This document shows positions 43,031 to 52,472 of a stretch of DNA of 64,000 nucleotides, one piece after another. The DNA is from Phaeobacter sp. A36a-5a (GTDB lineage Bacteria > Pseudomonadota > Alphaproteobacteria > Rhodobacterales > Rhodobacteraceae), in NCBI RefSeq assembly GCF_037911135.1, contig NZ_JBBLYU010000003.1, positions 248,001-312,000 of the forward strand, in the 5' to 3' direction. How positions within the stretch are numbered: position 1 is the first letter of the stretch; the number at the start of each line of letters is the position of its first letter. The position numbers and the translations under genes are program-made. The notes beneath the pieces were generated by a model. That model searched no databases and was not told the DNA's origin. It saw only the letters and a program-made list of their open reading frames with translations.

Positions 43031-46000
43031 CCGCCCGCGATGCCGCCTCCGAAGCGCAGTTCCGGGCCGCCCGCCCGGACGCCTCAACCTGGCTGGCTGC
43101 AAACGCCGGATCAGGCAAGACCAAGGTGCTGACCGACCGGGTGGCGCGCCTGTTGCTGCGCGGCGTTCAACCCCAGCATATCCTCTGTCTGACCTATACC
43201 AAAGCCGCCGCCAGCGAGATGCAGAACCGGCTGTTCAAGCGGCTTGGTGAATGGGCCATGCTCGGCGATGAGGCGTTGACCACGGCGCTTACGGAGCTGG
43301 GTGCGCAGGATGTAATCTCTGCGGAGGGAATGGCGCAGGCCCGCACCCTGTTCGCGCGCGCAATCGAGACACCCGGTGGACTGAAGATCCAGACAATCCA
43401 CTCCTTCTGCGCCTCATTGCTGCGGCGTTTTCCGCTGGAGGCAGGCGTCAGTCCGCAGTTTTCAGAGATGGATGACCGCGCGGCAGTACTGCTGCGGGCC
43501 GAGGTTGTGGAGGCGATCGCAGAAAGCGCCGATCGGTTTGAGGCTGATCTGATTGGTAAGCTGGCCCGGCAAGTGACAGACAGCGATTTCGAGACTCTGA
43601 CCGCTGCCATATGCCAACGCCGGTCTGATTTTGATGCCCCGCTCGATCGAGCGGGGCTTTTGACGCTGTTTGATCTGCCTGAAGGATTTGACACTGGTGC
43701 GTTGGAAGATGGCGTGTTTCTCGGGGGTGAAGGGGATCGTCTGGCGCAAACCTGCACCATGCTGGAGCAAGGCAGCAGCACGGATATTAAGGCAGCAGCC
43801 AAGCTGCGCAAGATAACGGAGCCAACCTGTGCGGACCTGCCGATTCTTGAGTCAGTTTTTCTGACGGGGGCGGCAGCCAAAGCACCCTTCAGTGCCAAGA
43901 TCGACGCCTTTCCCACTAAGAAGCTGCGCGAAAACAACGTTGCGCTGATGGACCAGCTGGAACCGCTGATGCGACGTGTCGAGGCCGCACGCGCCCAGCG
44001 TCTTGCCTTGGCTGCGGTCGATAAATCGCTGGTTTTGCACGATTTTGCTGCGGTATTCCTGCCTGAATATGATCGCCGCAAACAGCTGCGCGGCTGGCTG
44101 GATTTTGACGATCTGATCCTGAAGGCCCGGCAGCTGTTGAATGATCCGGCTGTTGCGGCCTGGGTTCTTTACCGATTGGACGGCGGGATTGACCACATCC
44201 TCGTCGATGAGGCTCAGGACACCAGCCCGGTGCAATGGGATGTCATCGAAAAACTGGCCCAAGAGTTCACCGCCGGCGAGGGCGCACGATCCGACGTCGA
44301 GCGAACCATTTTTGTTGTCGGTGACAAGAAACAATCAATCTACTCATTCCAGGGGGCCGATCCTGACGCCTTTGACCGAATGCAGGCTGAGTTTGCCGAC
44401 CGGCTAGCGGAAACAGGCAGCGCATTGCAGAATGCAGCGCTGGAGTTCTCCTTTCGCTCCTCCGCAGCGATCCTGGGGCTGGTCGATCTGGTGTTCAAGG
44501 ACAGCCCTGGCGCAGGTTTTCACCGTGACGCGCTGCACCGCGCGTTCAAATCAGAACTGCCAGGACGGGTCGACCTCTGGCCCGTCGTCGACAAGATCGA
44601 CACAGAAGAAGAGCGTGACTGGACCGATCCGGTAGATCGCCCCGGCGCCCGCCACCACACGGTCATTCTGGCCGAGCAGATCGCCAATACCATCAAGGAG
44701 ATGATCGACAACAAGGTCACGCTACCCGAGGATGGCCCTGAGCGCGGCAGCTTTCAGCGCCGCCCTGTACAGGCAGGTGACTTTCTCATTCTAGTGCAGC
44801 GCCGGTCCGAATTATTTTCGGAGATCATCCGTGCCTGCAAAAAGGCTGAACTGCCTATTGCCGGTGCGGACCGACTGAAAATCGGGGCCGAGCTGGCGGT
44901 AAAGGATCTGGCCGCTTTGCTGTCATTTCTCGCCACGCCAGAGGATTCGCTGTCACTGGCCGCCGCCCTCAAATCACCTTTGTTTGGTTGGAACGAACAG
45001 GCCTTGTTCGATCTGGCTCACCGTCGTGAGGGCGGCAGCTACCTCTGGACCGCTCTGCGCGACCGGGCGGCGGAATATCCAGACACGATGGCAATTTTGG
45101 ACGACCTGCGCGGCCAGACCGATTTTCTGCGCCCTTATGACCTGATCGAACGTATCCTGACGCGCCACGGTGGTCGCCAGCGCCTACTCGGCCGATTGGG
45201 GCCCGAGGCGGAGGATGGCATCAACGCCCTGCTCAGCCAGGCGCTCGCCTACGAGCGCACCGATATCCCGAGCCTCACCGGGTTTCTGGTTTGGATGCAG
45301 GCCGATGATCTGGAAATCAAACGCCAGATGGGGGCGGCGGGCAATATGATCCGGGTGATGTCAGTGCATGGATCCAAGGGGCTGGAAGCGCCGATCGTGA
45401 TCCTGCCCGACACAGCCAAACGCAAGCCGCCACGCGACGATGAAATCATGCGCGCCGAGGCCGGGCCGATGTGGAAACTGCCCAGCGCCCTGATGCCGCA
45501 AGTGATGCACGGCGCCCGTGAAGCGGCGCAGGACAAGGCCAGAAACGAACGGCTGCGACTGCTCTATGTGGCGCTGACACGGGCCGAAAAATGGCTGATC
45601 GTCGCCGCTGCCGGCGAGCTGTCCAAAGACGGTGACAGCTGGTACCAGATGGTTGAGCGCGCGTTGAGAGAGGCAGGTGCCAGCCCTTATCAGACCAGCT
45701 ATGGTGAGGGGCTGCGCCTGCAACACGGCGATTGGGACGGGCTGCCGTTTCATTCTGCAGCGCCGGTCGTCCCTCTCCAGCCGCAGCTGCCGGATGTGTT
45801 CCGACATGCACCCCCTCCCTACACGCCGCCCGTGCCAACGCTAAGCCCATCGGATCTCGGCGGAGCGAAGGCCTTACCGGGCGATCTGGGACAGGATGAA
45901 GAAGCGGCCAAGGCGCGCGGCAGCCGACTCCACAGATTGCTGGAACATCTGCCCGGCACCGGCAAGGAGATGTGGCCGCAACTGGCTGAGACGCTGCTGG

Positions 46001-46395
46001 CAGGTCACGAAGACACCGCTGAACTATTGGCTGAGGCGACGCGGGTCCTGACCACACCGGAATTGCAGGAGATCTTTGCCCCGGATACCCTGGCAGAGGT
46101 CGCCGTATCAGCGGATCTGGATGGTCGCAGGATCCACGGCGTGATTGATCGGCTGATTGTCACCCCAAAACGTGTGCTGGCAATTGATTTCAAATCGAAT
46201 GCCACTGTGCCGAGCCGTCCTGAGACCTGCCCGGAGGGGCTGTTGCGGCAGATGGGGGCCTACGCCCGTGCTCTGGCCACGCTCTATCCGGATCGGCAGA
46301 TCGAGACGGCTTTGCTCTGGACCCGCACTGCGTCGCTGATGGCCTTGCCACACGATATTGTGTCATCCGCCCTTAAGCGCCGCGAGATACCTTGA
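43027..46395 (+). CDS. addA: Double-strand break repair helicase AddA
   Basis: AddA is the UvrD/Rep-type helicase subunit with a nuclease domain. The 1122 residues carry Walker A STWLAANAGSGKTKVLTDRV, the motif QHILCLTYTKAAASEMQNRL, Walker B HILVDEAQDTSPVQWDVIEK, VGDKKQSIYSFQGADP, GLEAPIVILPDTAKRKP (motif V), then LRLLYVALTRAEKWLIVAAA (motif VI). The C-terminal RecB-type nuclease has RRIHGVIDRLIVTPKRVLAI followed by DFKSN. The ATG is fixed by the ATGA overlap with addB. The tsaE-amgK-murU-addB-addA run overlaps throughout and must be one transcript. Confidence 0.96.
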   Translation: MTARDAASEAQFRAARPDASTWLAANAGSGKTKVLTDRVARLLLRGVQPQHILCLTYTKAAASEMQNRLFKRLGEWAMLGDEALTTALTELGAQDVISAEGMAQARTLFARAIETPGGLKIQTIHSFCASLLRRFPLEAGVSPQFSEMDDRAAVLLRAEVVEAIAESADRFEADLIGKLARQVTDSDFETLTAAICQRRSDFDAPLDRAGLLTLFDLPEGFDTGALEDGVFLGGEGDRLAQTCTMLEQGSSTDIKAAAKLRKITEPTCADLPILESVFLTGAAAKAPFSAKIDAFPTKKLRENNVALMDQLEPLMRRVEAARAQRLALAAVDKSLVLHDFAAVFLPEYDRRKQLRGWLDFDDLILKARQLLNDPAVAAWVLYRLDGGIDHILVDEAQDTSPVQWDVIEKLAQEFTAGEGARSDVERTIFVVGDKKQSIYSFQGADPDAFDRMQAEFADRLAETGSALQNAALEFSFRSSAAILGLVDLVFKDSPGAGFHRDALHRAFKSELPGRVDLWPVVDKIDTEEERDWTDPVDRPGARHHTVILAEQIANTIKEMIDNKVTLPEDGPERGSFQRRPVQAGDFLILVQRRSELFSEIIRACKKAELPIAGADRLKIGAELAVKDLAALLSFLATPEDSLSLAAALKSPLFGWNEQALFDLAHRREGGSYLWTALRDRAAEYPDTMAILDDLRGQTDFLRPYDLIERILTRHGGRQRLLGRLGPEAEDGINALLSQALAYERTDIPSLTGFLVWMQADDLEIKRQMGAAGNMIRVMSVHGSKGLEAPIVILPDTAKRKPPRDDEIMRAEAGPMWKLPSALMPQVMHGAREAAQDKARNERLRLLYVALTRAEKWLIVAAAGELSKDGDSWYQMVERALREAGASPYQTSYGEGLRLQHGDWDGLPFHSAAPVVPLQPQLPDVFRHAPPPYTPPVPTLSPSDLGGAKALPGDLGQDEEAAKARGSRLHRLLEHLPGTGKEMWPQLAETLLAGHEDTAELLAEATRVLTTPELQEIFAPDTLAEVAVSADLDGRRIHGVIDRLIVTPKRVLAIDFKSNATVPSRPETCPEGLLRQMGAYARALATLYPDRQIETALLWTRTASLMALPHDIVSSALKRREIP

Positions 46396-46457
46396 CGATC
46401 CGTTAAGCCGTTCATAGGTTCACAGCCGAACTGCCACACTCTTAGGGAGACATGCCC

Positions 46458-46778
46458 ATGTCCACCGTCGCCGTAACCGATGCCACTTTTGACGCCGAAG
46501 TGAAAAATTCCGAAGTCCCCGTTGTGGTGGATTTCTGGGCCGAATGGTGCGGTCCCTGCAAACAAATCGGCCCCGCTCTGGAAGAGCTGGCCGCTGAGTA
46601 TGGCGACAAGGTGAAGATCGCCAAGGTCGATGTAGACAGCAACCCGAACTCCGCAGCGGCCATGGGCGTGCGCGGTATTCCTGCGCTGTTCATCTTCAAG
46701 GACGGTCAGGTCGTGTCCAACCGCTCAGGTGCGGCCCCCAAGGCTGCTTTGCAGAGCTGGATCGACGAGTCGATCTAA
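46458..46778 (+). CDS. trxA: Thioredoxin TrxA
   Basis: Thioredoxin reduces disulfides in cytoplasmic proteins including ribonucleotide reductase and PAPS reductase. The 106 residues include the redox site [20 protein letters not shown] (C-G-P-C) and the cis-Pro in [14 protein letters not shown]. Two ATGs are in frame at 46452 and 46458; GGAG is 8 nt from the second, which is therefore preferred. It lies 62 bp after addA and ends at a good terminator. Confidence 0.96.
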   Translation: MSTVAVTDATFDAEVKNSEVPVVVDFWAEWCGPCKQIGPALEELAAEYGDKVKIAKVDVDSNPNSAAAMGVRGIPALFIFKDGQVVSNRSGAAPKAALQSWIDESI

Positions 46779-46804
46779 GACCGCCGGTAGGCCGAAGAGA
46801 TCAG

Positions 46805-46830
46805 AGGCGTCCCATCGGGGCGCCTTTTTT
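46805..46830 (+). terminator. Terminator after trxA
   Basis: AGGCGTCCC pairs with GGGGCGCCT (one G-T pair) over a 3-base loop, followed by six T's. Confidence 0.9.
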
Positions 46831-46867
46831 ATGGTTAGGTTTCAACCCAATGGACAGGAGCCGCATC

Positions 46868-47215
46868 ATGGCTGAAACACGGGTACTGGTCGAATTTGGC
46901 ATGGGCACGTCGCTGCGGCGAAATGACTATACCGAGGCCGCCAAACGAGCAATCAGAGACGCGCTCTGGCATAACTCCGTCAATGTTGCGGAGCTGTTCG
47001 ATTTCCCCAAGGAAGCAATGCGAATCCGCGCTGAAATCGGCGTGCAGAACCCTGAGGCCGTAGATCGGGCGGCGCTTTGTGAGATCTTTCCTTATGGTAC
47101 ACCAGACATCCACGTGAGCGAGGGAGGGCTTGATATTGACAAGCCGGGCGGCGGCCAGACCGTCATCGCCAACGCCGCCATCATCGTTTCATTTGATATG
47201 GAGCCGATTGCATGA
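46868..47215 (+). CDS. Lin0512 family protein (first of two paralogues)
   Basis: The 115-residue protein belongs to the lin0512 conserved family of unknown function, small proteins thought to form ring-like oligomers. Family features are RVLVEFGMGTSLRRNDYTEA, AAKRAIRDALWHNSVNVAEL and VQNPEAVDRAALCEIFPYGT. The ATG at 46868 has GGAG 7 nt before it. The stop overlaps the next gene, a paralogue, by 4 bp. Confidence 0.85.
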   Translation: MAETRVLVEFGMGTSLRRNDYTEAAKRAIRDALWHNSVNVAELFDFPKEAMRIRAEIGVQNPEAVDRAALCEIFPYGTPDIHVSEGGLDIDKPGGGQTVIANAAIIVSFDMEPIA

Positions 47216-47577
47216 CTGAGAAACGCATTATTCTGGAGATGGGAACCGGCAACGATCTCTACGGGCAGGACTACACCAAAGCCGCCCGGCGCGCCGTGCA
47301 GGACGCGCTGCACCACTCATCAATCACGCTATTTGCCAAATTGGGAATTGATCATGCCGAAATGCGTGTCGAGGTTACCATCGGCGTTCAGGAACCGGAT
47401 AAGGTAGATTGCGATCTGGTGGCAGGCGATCTGCCCCGCGGGCGTGCGACAGTGCGCGCCGTACACGGAGGGCTGGATGTGGTTGATGATGCCGATGGCG
47501 GCAAACATGTTATTGCAACCGCCGCTATTGAGGCTTGGCTCCCGGATCAGGCAGGGCGCTACCGGCTACGCTCCTGA
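47212..47577 (+). CDS. Lin0512 family protein (second of two paralogues)
   Basis: This 121-residue paralogue shares the same layout as the preceding gene: RIILEMGTGNDLYGQDYTKA, AARRAVQDALHHSSITLFAK, VGVQEPDKV-type segment TIGVQEPDKVDCDLVAGDLP and a C-terminal VIATAAIEAWLP. The conserved MGTG..DY.KAA motif and the [DE]AL.H[ND]S helix are common to both. Start overlap (ATGA) implies coupled translation and probably a hetero-oligomer. The function is unknown. Confidence 0.85.
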   Translation: MTEKRIILEMGTGNDLYGQDYTKAARRAVQDALHHSSITLFAKLGIDHAEMRVEVTIGVQEPDKVDCDLVAGDLPRGRATVRAVHGGLDVVDDADGGKHVIATAAIEAWLPDQAGRYRLRS

Positions 47578-47596
47578 TGGCCTAGTGATCCTACGC

Positions 47597-47626
47597 AAAA
47601 GAAAAAGCCGCCCTGGAAGGAGCGGC
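47597..47626 (-). terminator. Terminator after the DUF1127 gene
   Basis: On the minus strand GCCGCTCC and AGGGCGGC form a GC-rich hairpin followed by TTTTTCTTTT. It also lies just downstream of the second Lin0512 gene and may serve both strands. Confidence 0.8.
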
Positions 47627-47658
47627 CAAATCATCTTTGTGACTGAGGATGAGCGTCC

Positions 47659-47853
47659 TCAGATCTTTGCGATATCCGCGCGGGTCAGACCGATGTCTTC
47701 CAGCTGCGTATCGGTCAGCGCGGACAGAGCCTTGCGGGTGTCACGTGCTTCTTTCCAAGCCACGATCGAAGACTTGGCGTTGTAGACTGCGTCCACCAGG
47801 CGGAGTACGGTGACTGCTCCGAGCGGCGCATGGATGTTTGCGGTGGTAGCCAT
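47659..47853 (-). CDS. DUF1127 domain small protein
   Basis: The 64-residue protein ends with the DUF1127 motif: AWKEARDTRKALSALTDTQL followed by EDIGLTRADIAKI. Short DUF1127 proteins are arginine-rich regulators of phosphate and carbon metabolism or RNA turnover in alphaproteobacteria (shown in Agrobacterium and Rhodobacter); the exact target here is unknown. It is monocistronic with a terminator 33 bp downstream. Confidence 0.88.
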   Translation of the reverse strand: MATTANIHAPLGAVTVLRLVDAVYNAKSSIVAWKEARDTRKALSALTDTQLEDIGLTRADIAKI

Positions 47854-48217
47854 TTGCGCATTCCTTATGAGAACCAGCCGACACCATGTCGGTTGTGAGC
47901 CTCATGTAGGGTGGCCTGCCGAGTCACACAATTGCCGGTTCGACAGCTCCGAATTGCAGTTTTTGCATAGCATGAATTTCGGGCGCTTTGCCCAGATAAA
48001 GGCAACTCTCCCAGCGCGTTCCAGTCGTGACGAACACCTGTTCCATTTCACCTGAACAAAATACCCGCATCAGGGCACAAATTGTCGGCTCTGCGACGAT
48101 CATCAGATGACCACATGTGAAAACCGTCCGGTCGGTCGTTGCAAGAAGATCATAGCCAGGGCGCGGCCAGGGCGCCTATTCGCTTGATCCCCGGCACCCG
48201 CAGCGGATAGCACCCGG
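47854..48217. other. Intergenic region upstream of hslV
   Basis: This stretch between the divergent DUF1127 gene and hslV holds no recognised gene. It should contain the DUF1127 promoter on its left; the hslV promoter candidate lies just to the right at 48218-48246. Confidence 0.5.
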
Positions 48218-48246
48218 TTGAGGTACAAAAAACCAGTGCCCATATA
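48218..48246 (+). promoter_or_regulatory. Candidate promoter of hslVU, possibly sigma-32 type
   Basis: TTGAGG (48218-48223) and CATATA (48241-48246) are 17 bp apart, 24 bp before the hslV ATG. The CCCATATAG around the -10 loosely resembles alphaproteobacterial RpoH promoters, which would fit a heat-shock protease. Confidence 0.35.
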
Positions 48247-48269
48247 GGCCTGGAAACAAGGAGAACACG

Positions 48270-48833
48270 ATGGCAGACGATCAATTCCCGGGCTGGCACG
48301 GTACGACAATCATCGGCGTGAAGAAGGATGGCGAGGTCGTCATTGCCGGCGACGGGCAAGTTTCCCTTGGGCAGACCGTGATCAAGGGAACGGCGCGCAA
48401 GGTCCGCCGCCTGTCGCCCGGAGGTTTCGATGTCGTCGCGGGTTTTGCCGGCTCCACTGCCGATGCCTTCACCTTGCTTGAGCGGCTTGAAGCCAAGCTT
48501 GAGGCCACCCCCGGTCAACTCGCACGTGCCAGCGTGGAATTGGCCAAGGACTGGCGCACCGACAAATATCTCCAGAAATTGGAAGCGATGCTGATCGTGA
48601 CCGACGGGGCAGATATGTTTGTGATCACCGGCGCCGGGGATGTGCTGGAGCCAGAACATGATGTTGCCGCCATCGGATCGGGTGGAAATTTCGCGCTGGC
48701 CGCTGCCCGCGGCATGATGGACAGTGACCGCAACGCCGAAGCCGTGGCCCGTGACGCAATGGCCATCGCGGCTGATATCTGCGTTTACACCAATGGACGT
48801 CTGACAGTCGAACGGATCAGCCAGAAGGACTGA
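48270..48833 (+). CDS. hslV: ATP-dependent protease proteolytic subunit HslV
   Basis: HslV is the proteasome-like peptidase of the HslUV heat-shock protease. The 187 residues include the catalytic N-terminal Thr after a short leader, [20 protein letters not shown] (active T12), [40 protein letters not shown] and [20 protein letters not shown]. The leader before the catalytic Thr would be cleaved. AAGGAG precedes the ATG. A membrane protein gene lies between it and hslU. Confidence 0.97.
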   Translation: MADDQFPGWHGTTIIGVKKDGEVVIAGDGQVSLGQTVIKGTARKVRRLSPGGFDVVAGFAGSTADAFTLLERLEAKLEATPGQLARASVELAKDWRTDKYLQKLEAMLIVTDGADMFVITGAGDVLEPEHDVAAIGSGGNFALAAARGMMDSDRNAEAVARDAMAIAADICVYTNGRLTVERISQKD

Positions 48834-48834
48834 T

Positions 48835-49905
48835 ATGAGCCATATCGATCAAAACGACATTCGGGCTGCGGTTGGTGCCGGCCTTCTCAGCGAGGCGCAG
48901 GCCGCCTCGCTTATGGCGCTGGCCCACAGCAGACGCGGTGCGCGTGAAAATCTGGCACCGGGCGATGAGCCGTTTGAGCTGTTCAAAGGGTTCAATGAGA
49001 TCTTCATCGTGATCGGTTTGATCATTCTGTCGACGGGCTGGGCCGCTGTTACCGGTATCTCCATGGCCGAAGGGTTGGGCGGGCTGGTTGAGAAAGCCAC
49101 CATGTCCTCCATCATCGGCGCGGTCGTGCTTTGGCTGCTGAGCGAATATTTCATCCGTCGTCGTCGCATGGTGGCGCCGGCGATTGCACTGTCGATCCTC
49201 TGGACGCTGAATGCAGGCGTCGGACTTACGGCTGAATTTTCGCAGGTGTTCATGGTCATGCAAGGTGACTATGGCAGCCTGCCCTTGCCCCTCGGGCTGA
49301 CAACGGTTGCCATCGCGGTCTACTGGCTGCGCTTTCGGGTCCCTTTTGCCATGGCTCTGATCGCTCTTGGTGTCTTTGCGCTGGCCCTAATGCTGGCCGC
49401 AAATCAGTCGGGCAGCCTGACGGGCATTGGCGATCTCTTCCTGCTTTCTGCGTCGGGCCCGTTTGCCTGGGTGACATTGCTGGTTGGTCTCGCTGTGTTT
49501 GCCGTCGCGATGATGTTTGACCTGAGCGACCCGCATCGGGTCACACGACGCTCTGCGCAGGGCTTCTGGCTGCATGTTGTTGCGGCGCCGGCGCTGGTTA
49601 ATACGATCGCGCTCAGCCTGCTTAACAGCGGCACCTCCGAGGCCAATCTGGCGCTGATGGCAGTGCTGTTTGCATTTGCCGTGGTCGCGATCATCATTGA
49701 CCGGCGCTCATTTCTGATTGCGGCCATCGGCTATAGCGTCACCCTCGCGGCGACAGTGTTTGACGGCGATGGCGCTGCGACCACCATTCTCGTGCTGGGC
49801 CTGTTCCTGGTGATCCTCGGCGCGTTCTGGGCGCGGATCCGGGCCCTGCTGATTTCCCCCCTCTCACGGGTGCTGCCGCTTGACCGGCTGCCGCCCGCCC
49901 ACTGA
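48835..49905 (+). CDS. Multi-pass membrane protein between hslV and hslU (DUF2157-like)
   Basis: The 356-residue protein has a soluble N-terminal helix bundle (IRAAVGAGLLSEAQAASLMA) and then roughly ten transmembrane helices. It resembles the DUF2157 family; no catalytic motif is seen. It starts 1 bp after the hslV stop and ends 12 bp before hslU, so it is inside the hslVU operon. The position suggests coregulation with the protease or only insertion into the operon; the function is unknown. Confidence 0.7.
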   Translation: MSHIDQNDIRAAVGAGLLSEAQAASLMALAHSRRGARENLAPGDEPFELFKGFNEIFIVIGLIILSTGWAAVTGISMAEGLGGLVEKATMSSIIGAVVLWLLSEYFIRRRRMVAPAIALSILWTLNAGVGLTAEFSQVFMVMQGDYGSLPLPLGLTTVAIAVYWLRFRVPFAMALIALGVFALALMLAANQSGSLTGIGDLFLLSASGPFAWVTLLVGLAVFAVAMMFDLSDPHRVTRRSAQGFWLHVVAAPALVNTIALSLLNSGTSEANLALMAVLFAFAVVAIIIDRRSFLIAAIGYSVTLAATVFDGDGAATTILVLGLFLVILGAFWARIRALLISPLSRVLPLDRLPPAH

Positions 49906-49917
49906 AACGGACCCCTC

Positions 49918-51228
49918 ATGACTGATCTCACCCCTCGCGAAATCGTTTCCGAACTTGATCGCTTTATCATCGGCCAGACCGATGCAAAGCGTGCCGTTGC
50001 CGTCGCGCTGCGCAATCGCTGGCGTCGCAAGCAGCTGGGCGATGATCTTCGGGATGAAGTCTATCCCAAGAACATCCTGATGATCGGGCCCACCGGCGTC
50101 GGCAAAACGGAGATTTCCCGTCGTCTGGCCAAACTGGCCCGCGCGCCGTTTATCAAGGTCGAGGCGACAAAGTTCACCGAGGTCGGTTACGTCGGCCGCG
50201 ACGTAGAGCAGATCATCCGTGATCTGGTGGATATCGCCATTGTTCAGACCCGCGAACACATGCGTGAGGACGTCAAGGCCAAGGCCCGCCAAGCGGCGGA
50301 GGAGCGAGTCATCCAGGCCATCGCCGGCGAGGATGCCCGCGACGCCACCCGCGAGATGTTCCGTAAAAAGCTTAAAGCCGGCGAGCTGGACGATACTGTC
50401 ATCGAACTGGATGTCGCTGACAGCTCGAACCCGATGGGTTCCATGTTCGAAATCCCCGGTCAGCCCGGTGGCAACATGGGGATGATGAACCTTGGCGATC
50501 TGTTCGGCAAAGCCATGGGTGGTCGGACGACCCGCAAGAAAATGACCGTCGCAGACAGCTACGACATCCTGATTGGTGAGGAAGCGGACAAGCTGCTTGA
50601 CGACGAAACCCTCACCAAGGCGGCGTTGGAGTCCGTTGAACAAAACGGGATCGTCTTCCTGGATGAGATCGACAAGGTCTGCGCACGTCAGGATGCGAGG
50701 GGCGGCGATGTCAGCCGAGAAGGTGTGCAACGTGACCTGCTACCGCTGATCGAAGGAACGACCGTTTCGACCAAACATGGCCCGGTGAAGACCGACCATA
50801 TCCTGTTCATTGCCTCCGGTGCGTTTCACATCGCGAAACCCTCCGACCTGCTGCCAGAATTGCAGGGGCGACTGCCAATCCGCGTGAACCTTCGTGCCCT
50901 GAGCGAGAAAGACTTCGTCCGCATTCTGACCGAAACCGACAATGCGCTCACTCTGCAATATACGGCGCTTCTGGGGACAGAGGATGTCAAGGTGAGCTTC
51001 ACCGACGATGGCATCGCATCACTCGCCAAGATCGCGGCCGAGGTGAATCAGACGGTCGAGAACATCGGGGCGCGGCGACTCTATACCGTGATCGAACGTG
51101 TCTTTGAGGAGCTGTCTTTCAGCGCGCCGGATCGGTCGGGTGAAACGGTCGTTGTAGATGCTGCTTTTGTCCGCAAGAACCTCGGTGAATTGACCAAATC
51201 GGCTGATGTCAGCCGCTATGTGCTTTAA
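49918..51228 (+). CDS. hslU: ATP-dependent protease ATPase subunit HslU
   Basis: HslU unfolds substrates and feeds them to HslV. The 436 residues have Walker [21 protein letters not shown] (about 56-75), [20 protein letters not shown], the I domain (about 110-240), Walker [21 protein letters not shown] and sensor II in [20 protein letters not shown]. The C-terminal SRYVL inserts into HslV. It is separated from hslV by a membrane protein gene, unusual compared with the directly adjacent hslV-hslU pair in many bacteria. Confidence 0.97.
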   Translation: MTDLTPREIVSELDRFIIGQTDAKRAVAVALRNRWRRKQLGDDLRDEVYPKNILMIGPTGVGKTEISRRLAKLARAPFIKVEATKFTEVGYVGRDVEQIIRDLVDIAIVQTREHMREDVKAKARQAAEERVIQAIAGEDARDATREMFRKKLKAGELDDTVIELDVADSSNPMGSMFEIPGQPGGNMGMMNLGDLFGKAMGGRTTRKKMTVADSYDILIGEEADKLLDDETLTKAALESVEQNGIVFLDEIDKVCARQDARGGDVSREGVQRDLLPLIEGTTVSTKHGPVKTDHILFIASGAFHIAKPSDLLPELQGRLPIRVNLRALSEKDFVRILTETDNALTLQYTALLGTEDVKVSFTDDGIASLAKIAAEVNQTVENIGARRLYTVIERVFEELSFSAPDRSGETVVVDAAFVRKNLGELTKSADVSRYVL

Positions 51229-51260
51229 CGGTCGTCAGGGCATCTGCCCGATCTGTGGAC

Positions 51261-51296
51261 ATAGCGGCAGGCCGCCAGTAGCCTGCCGCTATTGTT
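51261..51296 (+). terminator. Terminator after hslU
   Basis: A perfect 12-bp stem (ATAGCGGCAGGC / GCCTGCCGCTAT) with an 8-base loop and TGTTAA after it, 32 bp past the hslU stop and directly before the next gene. Confidence 0.75.
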
Positions 51297-51301
51297 AATA
51301 G

Positions 51302-52459
51302 ATGGCCCCTCGCATGAATTTTTCACGAGTCCTGTTCAGCATCAGCATGGTTCTGATCGTGGCAGCAGGCTGCACCGACAGATCCTTTACCCCAACTGTG
51401 CCGGAAGCCTTGGAAATCGGCAAAGCCAAGACCATTTTTGGCGCAACGACACGTCGGCCCCTTCCAAATGGAACCTATGGCGCGGAGCGATCCGATACGC
51501 TGCGCCTACTGGAACTGACGGTCTCAATCCCGCCGAACCATTCACCGGGACAGCTGGATTTTGCCTATGCTGAACCCGATCCCGAAACGCAATTCACCAT
51601 GGCGGGCCGGGAAGAGGTTGCCGATATGGCGGAACTGAACAATCGCGTCGCGCGGGAACTGGATAACTACCCGGTTGGGGAGCGTGATATCACCGTATTT
51701 GTGCATGGGTTCAACTCCACCCAGGCTGAAACGGCGTTCCGGGCTGCCCAGCTGAGCAACGATATCAATATCCCCGGCGCCACGATCATCTATTCCTGGC
51801 CCAGCCAAGGAAACCCGCTGGGTTACGCCTATGATGGCGATAGCGTGTTGTTTGCACGTGACGGGTTGGAGCAGCTCCTGCGCAATCTGAAGCCCGGTGC
51901 GTCAAACCGCGTCGTTCTGGTCGCCCATTCCATGGGATCGCAGCTGGTGATGGAAACCATGCGCCAGATGGAAATCAAAACACCAGGCTGGAGCAGCAAG
52001 AACCTCGGCGCGGTGATCCTGATGTCCCCGGATCTTGACGTTGAGGTTTTCCGCAGTCAGATGCGCCGCATTGACCCGGTTCCACAGCCCTTCGTCGTCA
52101 TGGTTTCGCGCAAGGATAACGTATTGAACCTGTCGCAGCGACTGCGCGGAACACATAACCGCGGTCGGCTTGGCAATCTGAAATCACTGGACGATGTCTC
52201 TGAGTTGCCGATCGAAGTGGTCGACACCACCGCCTATGCCGATACGGCGGAATCCGGGCATTTCGTAGCCGCGACCTCGCCGGCAGTGCTGTCGATCTTG
52301 AATTCAGCCCGCCAGACCGCAGCAGCCTTTGACCGTGACGCCGTGTCGATTCAGCGGCTGTTCCCCGGTCGTTTGGTTGTCGAAAAGGAAGACAACGCGG
52401 TCGAAATCACGCTTTCGGAAAACTATCAGGCCAATGTGTATCGCGGTGAAGATCGCTGA
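51302..52459 (+). CDS. Lipoprotein-like alpha/beta hydrolase (DUF900 type)
   Basis: The 385-residue protein has an N-terminal signal with a lipobox-like Cys (MVLIVAAGCTDRS) and an alpha/beta hydrolase core with the DUF900-type signature DITVFVHGFNSTQAETAFRA, IYSWPSQGNPLGYAYDGDSV and the nucleophile elbow VVLVAHSMGSQLVMETMRQ (GxSxG-like HSMG). A late catalytic His may lie in ADTAESGHFVAATSPAVL. The substrate is unknown. Two ATGs (51302 and 51314) are possible starts; neither has a strong ribosome site. Confidence 0.8.
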   Translation: MAPRMNFSRVLFSISMVLIVAAGCTDRSFTPTVPEALEIGKAKTIFGATTRRPLPNGTYGAERSDTLRLLELTVSIPPNHSPGQLDFAYAEPDPETQFTMAGREEVADMAELNNRVARELDNYPVGERDITVFVHGFNSTQAETAFRAAQLSNDINIPGATIIYSWPSQGNPLGYAYDGDSVLFARDGLEQLLRNLKPGASNRVVLVAHSMGSQLVMETMRQMEIKTPGWSSKNLGAVILMSPDLDVEVFRSQMRRIDPVPQPFVVMVSRKDNVLNLSQRLRGTHNRGRLGNLKSLDDVSELPIEVVDTTAYADTAESGHFVAATSPAVLSILNSARQTAAAFDRDAVSIQRLFPGRLVVEKEDNAVEITLSENYQANVYRGEDR

Positions 52460-52472
52460 GGCAGTCCACCAA

